From positions 3,162,001 through 3,226,000 of the forward strand of contig OY970315.1 of NCBI GenBank assembly GCA_963716525.1: DNA of 64,000 nucleotides. Direction: 5' to 3'. Origin of the DNA: JBBREP01 sp963716525 (GTDB lineage Bacteria; Actinomycetota; Acidimicrobiia; IMCC26256; PALSA-610). The notes under the pieces are model-generated. The model saw only the letters and a list, made by a program, of their open reading frames with translations. It was not told the DNA's origin and made no database searches. Below, one piece after another: positions 61,397-64,000 of this stretch. Numbering within the stretch: position 1 is the first letter of the stretch; each line of letters begins with the position of its first letter. Position numbers and translations under genes: made by a program.

Positions 61397-64000
61397 GTGC
61401 CGAGGCGCGACGACATCGAGACGATCCTCTTGATCGGCAGTGGGCCGATCGTGATCGGGCAGGCCTGCGAGTTCGACTACTCGGGCACCCAGGCCTGCCG
61501 CGTGCTGCGCGACGAGGGATACCGCGTCGTGCTCGTCAACTCGAACCCGGCCACGATCATGACGGACCCCGAGTTCGCCGACGCCACCTACATCGAACCG
61601 CTCGACCTACCCACGCTCGCGCAGGTGATCGCCAAGGAGCGGCCGCAGGCGCTGCTGCCGACGCTCGGAGGCCAGACCGCGCTGAACCTCGCGGGTCGCG
61701 CTGCACGAAGCGGGTGTGGTGCAGGAGCACGGGGTGGAGCTGATCGGCGCGAGCATCGATGCGATCCGCACCGCCGAGGACCGCCAGCTGTTCAAGGCCG
61801 CGATGCAGGAGATCGGCCTCAACGTGGCGCCGTCCGGCATCGCGCACACCGTCGAGGAGGCGATGCACGTCGCCGAGGGAGTGGGCTACCCGCTCATGGT
61901 GCGGCCCTCGTTCATCCTCGGCGGCGGCGGCACCGGCATCGCCACGACGCCCGACGAGATGCTCACGATCGCGCAGCGAGGCCTCGCCGCGAGCCCGATC
62001 ACCGAGATTCTCATCGAGCGTTCGGTGTACGGCTGGAAGGAGTACGAGCTCGAGCTGATGCGCGATCACGCCGACAACTGCGTGGTCATCTGCTCGATCG
62101 AGAACGTCGACCCGATGGGCGTGCACACCGGCGAGTCGATCACCGTTGCGCCCGCGCAGACGCTCACCGACGTCGAGTACCAGCACATGCGCGACGGCGC
62201 CTTCGCGTGCATCCGCCGTATCGGGGTGGACACCGGAGGGTCGAACGTGCAGTTCGCGGTGAACCCGCGCGACGGCGAGATGATGGTGATCGAGATGAAC
62301 CCGCGCGTGTCGCGGTCTTCGGCGCTCGCGTCGAAGGCCACCGGGTTCCCGATCGCGAAGATCGCCGCCAGGCTGGCGGTGGGCTACACGCTCGACGAGA
62401 TCCGCAACGACATCACGAGGGTCACGCCCGCGAGCTTCGAGCCGACGATCGACTATGTCGTCACGAAGTTCCCGCGGTGGGCGTTCGAGAAGCTGCCCGG
62501 CGCCGCTCCCGTGCTCGGCACCCAGATGCAGTCGGTCGGCGAGGCGATGGCGATCGGGCGCACGTTCACCGAGTCGCTCCAGAAGGCAATCCGTTCCCTC
62601 GAGACCGGTCGCGCAGGCCTGAACTGCGATCCCGGTGAGCGCGTCTACGACGGCATCGACCCCGACGAGCTGCTGCGCCGCGCCGCGGTGCCCACGCCCG
62701 AGCGCATCTTCGAGGTGGAAGCCGCGCTGCGGGCCTTCGTCGACGTCGACCGCCTGCACGAGATGACCGGACTCGACCCGTGGTTCCTCGACCAGATCCT
62801 GCAGATCGTGGAACTGCGCGAGGAGCTCACCGGCAGCGGCCTCACCGGCATGACCCACGCGAGCTGGCGGGCCGCGAAGCGCATGGGGTTCGCCGACGCG
62901 CAGCTTGCGTACATGTGGGGCGTCACCGAGCAGGTGGTGCGCGACGCGCGTATCGCCGCCGGTGTCACGGTCACGTACAAGACGGTCGACACGTGCGCGT
63001 CGGAGTTCGCCGCCGAGACGCCGTACCACTACGGCACCTACGAGGACACCGACGAGGTGCAGCCGCTGGAACGGCCCGCGGTGGTGATCCTCGGGAGCGG
63101 CCCGAACCGCATCGGCCAGGGCGTGGAGTTCGACTACTGCTGCGTGCACGCCGCGTTCGCGCTGTCGGAGGCGGGCTACGAGACGGTGATGGTCAACTGC
63201 AATCCCGAGACCGTCTCCACCGACTACGACACGAGCGACCGCCTCTTCTTCGAGCCGCTCACCGGCGAGGACGTGCTCAACGTGTGCGACCGGCTCCAGG
63301 AGCGGGGCGAGCTCACGGGTGTGATCGTGGCGCTCGGCGGCCAGACGCCGTTGAAGCTCTCCCACCGGCTCGAAGCCTGCGGTTACACCGTGCTCGGCAC
63401 GTCGCCCGACAGCATCGACCTCGCCGAGGACCGCGAACGCTTCAACGCGGTGTGCGAGAAGCTCGGCATCCCGCAAGCGCCCGGCGGTACCGCGAGCGAC
63501 GCGGAGGGTGCGGTCGCGATCGCCCGCAGGATCGGCTACCCGGTGCTCGTGCGGCCGTCGTACGTGCTCGGCGGCCGCGCCATGGAGATCGTGTACGACG
63601 ACTCGGAGCTGCGCCGCGCGATGGGTGAGCTCACGCGCACGGGGTCGCTCGGGCGCGAGGGCGGGCTTTCCGCGGAGCGCCCCGCGCTCGTCGACCGCTT
63701 CCTCGAGGATGCGATCGAGGTCGACGTGGACGCGTTGCGCGATTACAGGGGCGAGGTGCTCATCGGCGGTGTGATGGAGCACATCGAGGAGGCCGGTGTG
63801 CACAGCGGCGACTCCGCGTGCGCGATCCCCGCGCCGACGCTGCCGGCCGACGTCGTGCATGCGCTCGAGCTCCACACGCGCCAGCTGGCTGACGCGCTCG
63901 AGGTGCGGGGCCCGATCAACGTGCAGTTCGCGGTGAAGGACGACCAGGTCTTCGTGCTCGAGGCCAACCCGCGGGCCAGCCGCACGATCCCGTTCGTGAG
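61397..64000 (+). CDS. carB: Carbamoyl-phosphate synthase large subunit, partial, frame-broken
   Basis: About 868 codons visible; the gene runs off the window (the family is about 1,070-1,120 aa). First half: LLIGSGPIVIGQACEFDYSGTQAC, LPTLGGQTALNLA, then an extra G in the run at 61693-61695 breaks the frame. The next frame continues VALHEAGVVQEHGVELIGAS, RPSFILGGGGTGI, VIEMNPRVSRSSALASKATG. The second half starts VVILGSGPNRIGQGVEFDYCCVHA and the window ends in FVLEANPRASRTIPFV. Last seen gene of the pyrR-B-C-carA-carB operon. Confidence 0.95.

Noticed and set aside
1..64000. tRNA, rRNA, tmRNA or CRISPR loci
   Set aside because: No cloverleaf-like or repeat-spacer pattern was seen; intergenic space is very small. 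A tRNAscan or Infernal run would settle small RNAs.

Overview
The window is very GC-rich and almost fully coding. Its gene order and families point to Actinomycetota, most likely an uncultured Acidimicrobiia-type lineage (inference from synteny only). The supporting blocks are rarA / alaS-ruvX-mltG-aroE, aroC-aroK-aroB-aroQ-pepP-efp-nusB, clpS-DUF2017 and pyrR-pyrB-pyrC-carA-carB. A DUF3417-type glycogen phosphorylase, F420-type oxidoreductases and a DUF222/HNH gene agree with this. No rRNA, tRNA, CRISPR array or intact insertion sequence was seen.

Layout. 1-6.5 kb: aspS, a convergent lipoprotein, rarA, two small membrane-type proteins and a beta-helix exoprotein. 6.5-11.7 kb: coupled alaS-ruvX-mltG-aroE. 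11.7-17.4 kb: type IV pilus (T4P) motor genes, PATAN/DUF4388-pilB-pilT-pilC. 17.4-24.4 kb: isochorismatase-like hydrolase, a degenerate OmpR-type regulator, a CheB/CheR-PAS pair, a tiny zinc-ribbon protein, a degenerate metallo-beta-lactamase-fold protein and a P450. 24.4-32.9 kb: glycogen metabolism (glgP; glgA-glgC-GH57) enclosing a Phd/VapC-type toxin-antitoxin pair and an LLM-class oxidoreductase. 32.9-37.2 kb: CMD-family protein, SDR, acyl-CoA synthetase and Rieske oxygenase. 37.2-43 kb: second T4P block (riboswitch, two pilins, pilD, HTH regulator, fused pilM-pilN, pilO, pilP-like). 43-50.4 kb: shikimate genes, pepP, efp, nusB, clpS and DUF2017. 50.4-54.3 kb: MoxR-DUF58-transglutaminase. 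54.3-57.4 kb: variable island with DUF222/HNH, a membrane protein, an IS256-type transposase scrap and a GNAT fragment. 57.4-64 kb: pyrimidine operon, running off the end inside carB.

The most interesting system is the T4P regulon. Three separate T4P transcription units (DUF4388-pilB, pilT, pilA) carry the same sigma-28 (FliA/WhiG)-like promoter, TCAA-N17-GCCGATA. The pilin mRNA leader contains a GEMM-I (c-di-GMP) riboswitch starting just after one of these promoters. Both motor ATPases begin with tandem 24-5-24-residue motifs of the MshEN (c-di-GMP-binding) type. Together these suggest c-di-GMP control of one pilus machine at transcription, at the pilin mRNA and at the motor. The known sigma-WhiG/RsiG/c-di-GMP switch of actinobacteria is a natural candidate for the first layer.

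Many monocistronic or first genes have a -10 hexamer TANNNT placed 6-8 nt before the start codon, which implies abundant leaderless mRNAs. At least 13 frame breaks occur in 11 otherwise well-conserved genes (alaS, ruvX, carB, aroQ and others), mostly in CG-dinucleotide or G/C homopolymer runs. These are best read as sequence or assembly errors, and affected genes are annotated across the break.
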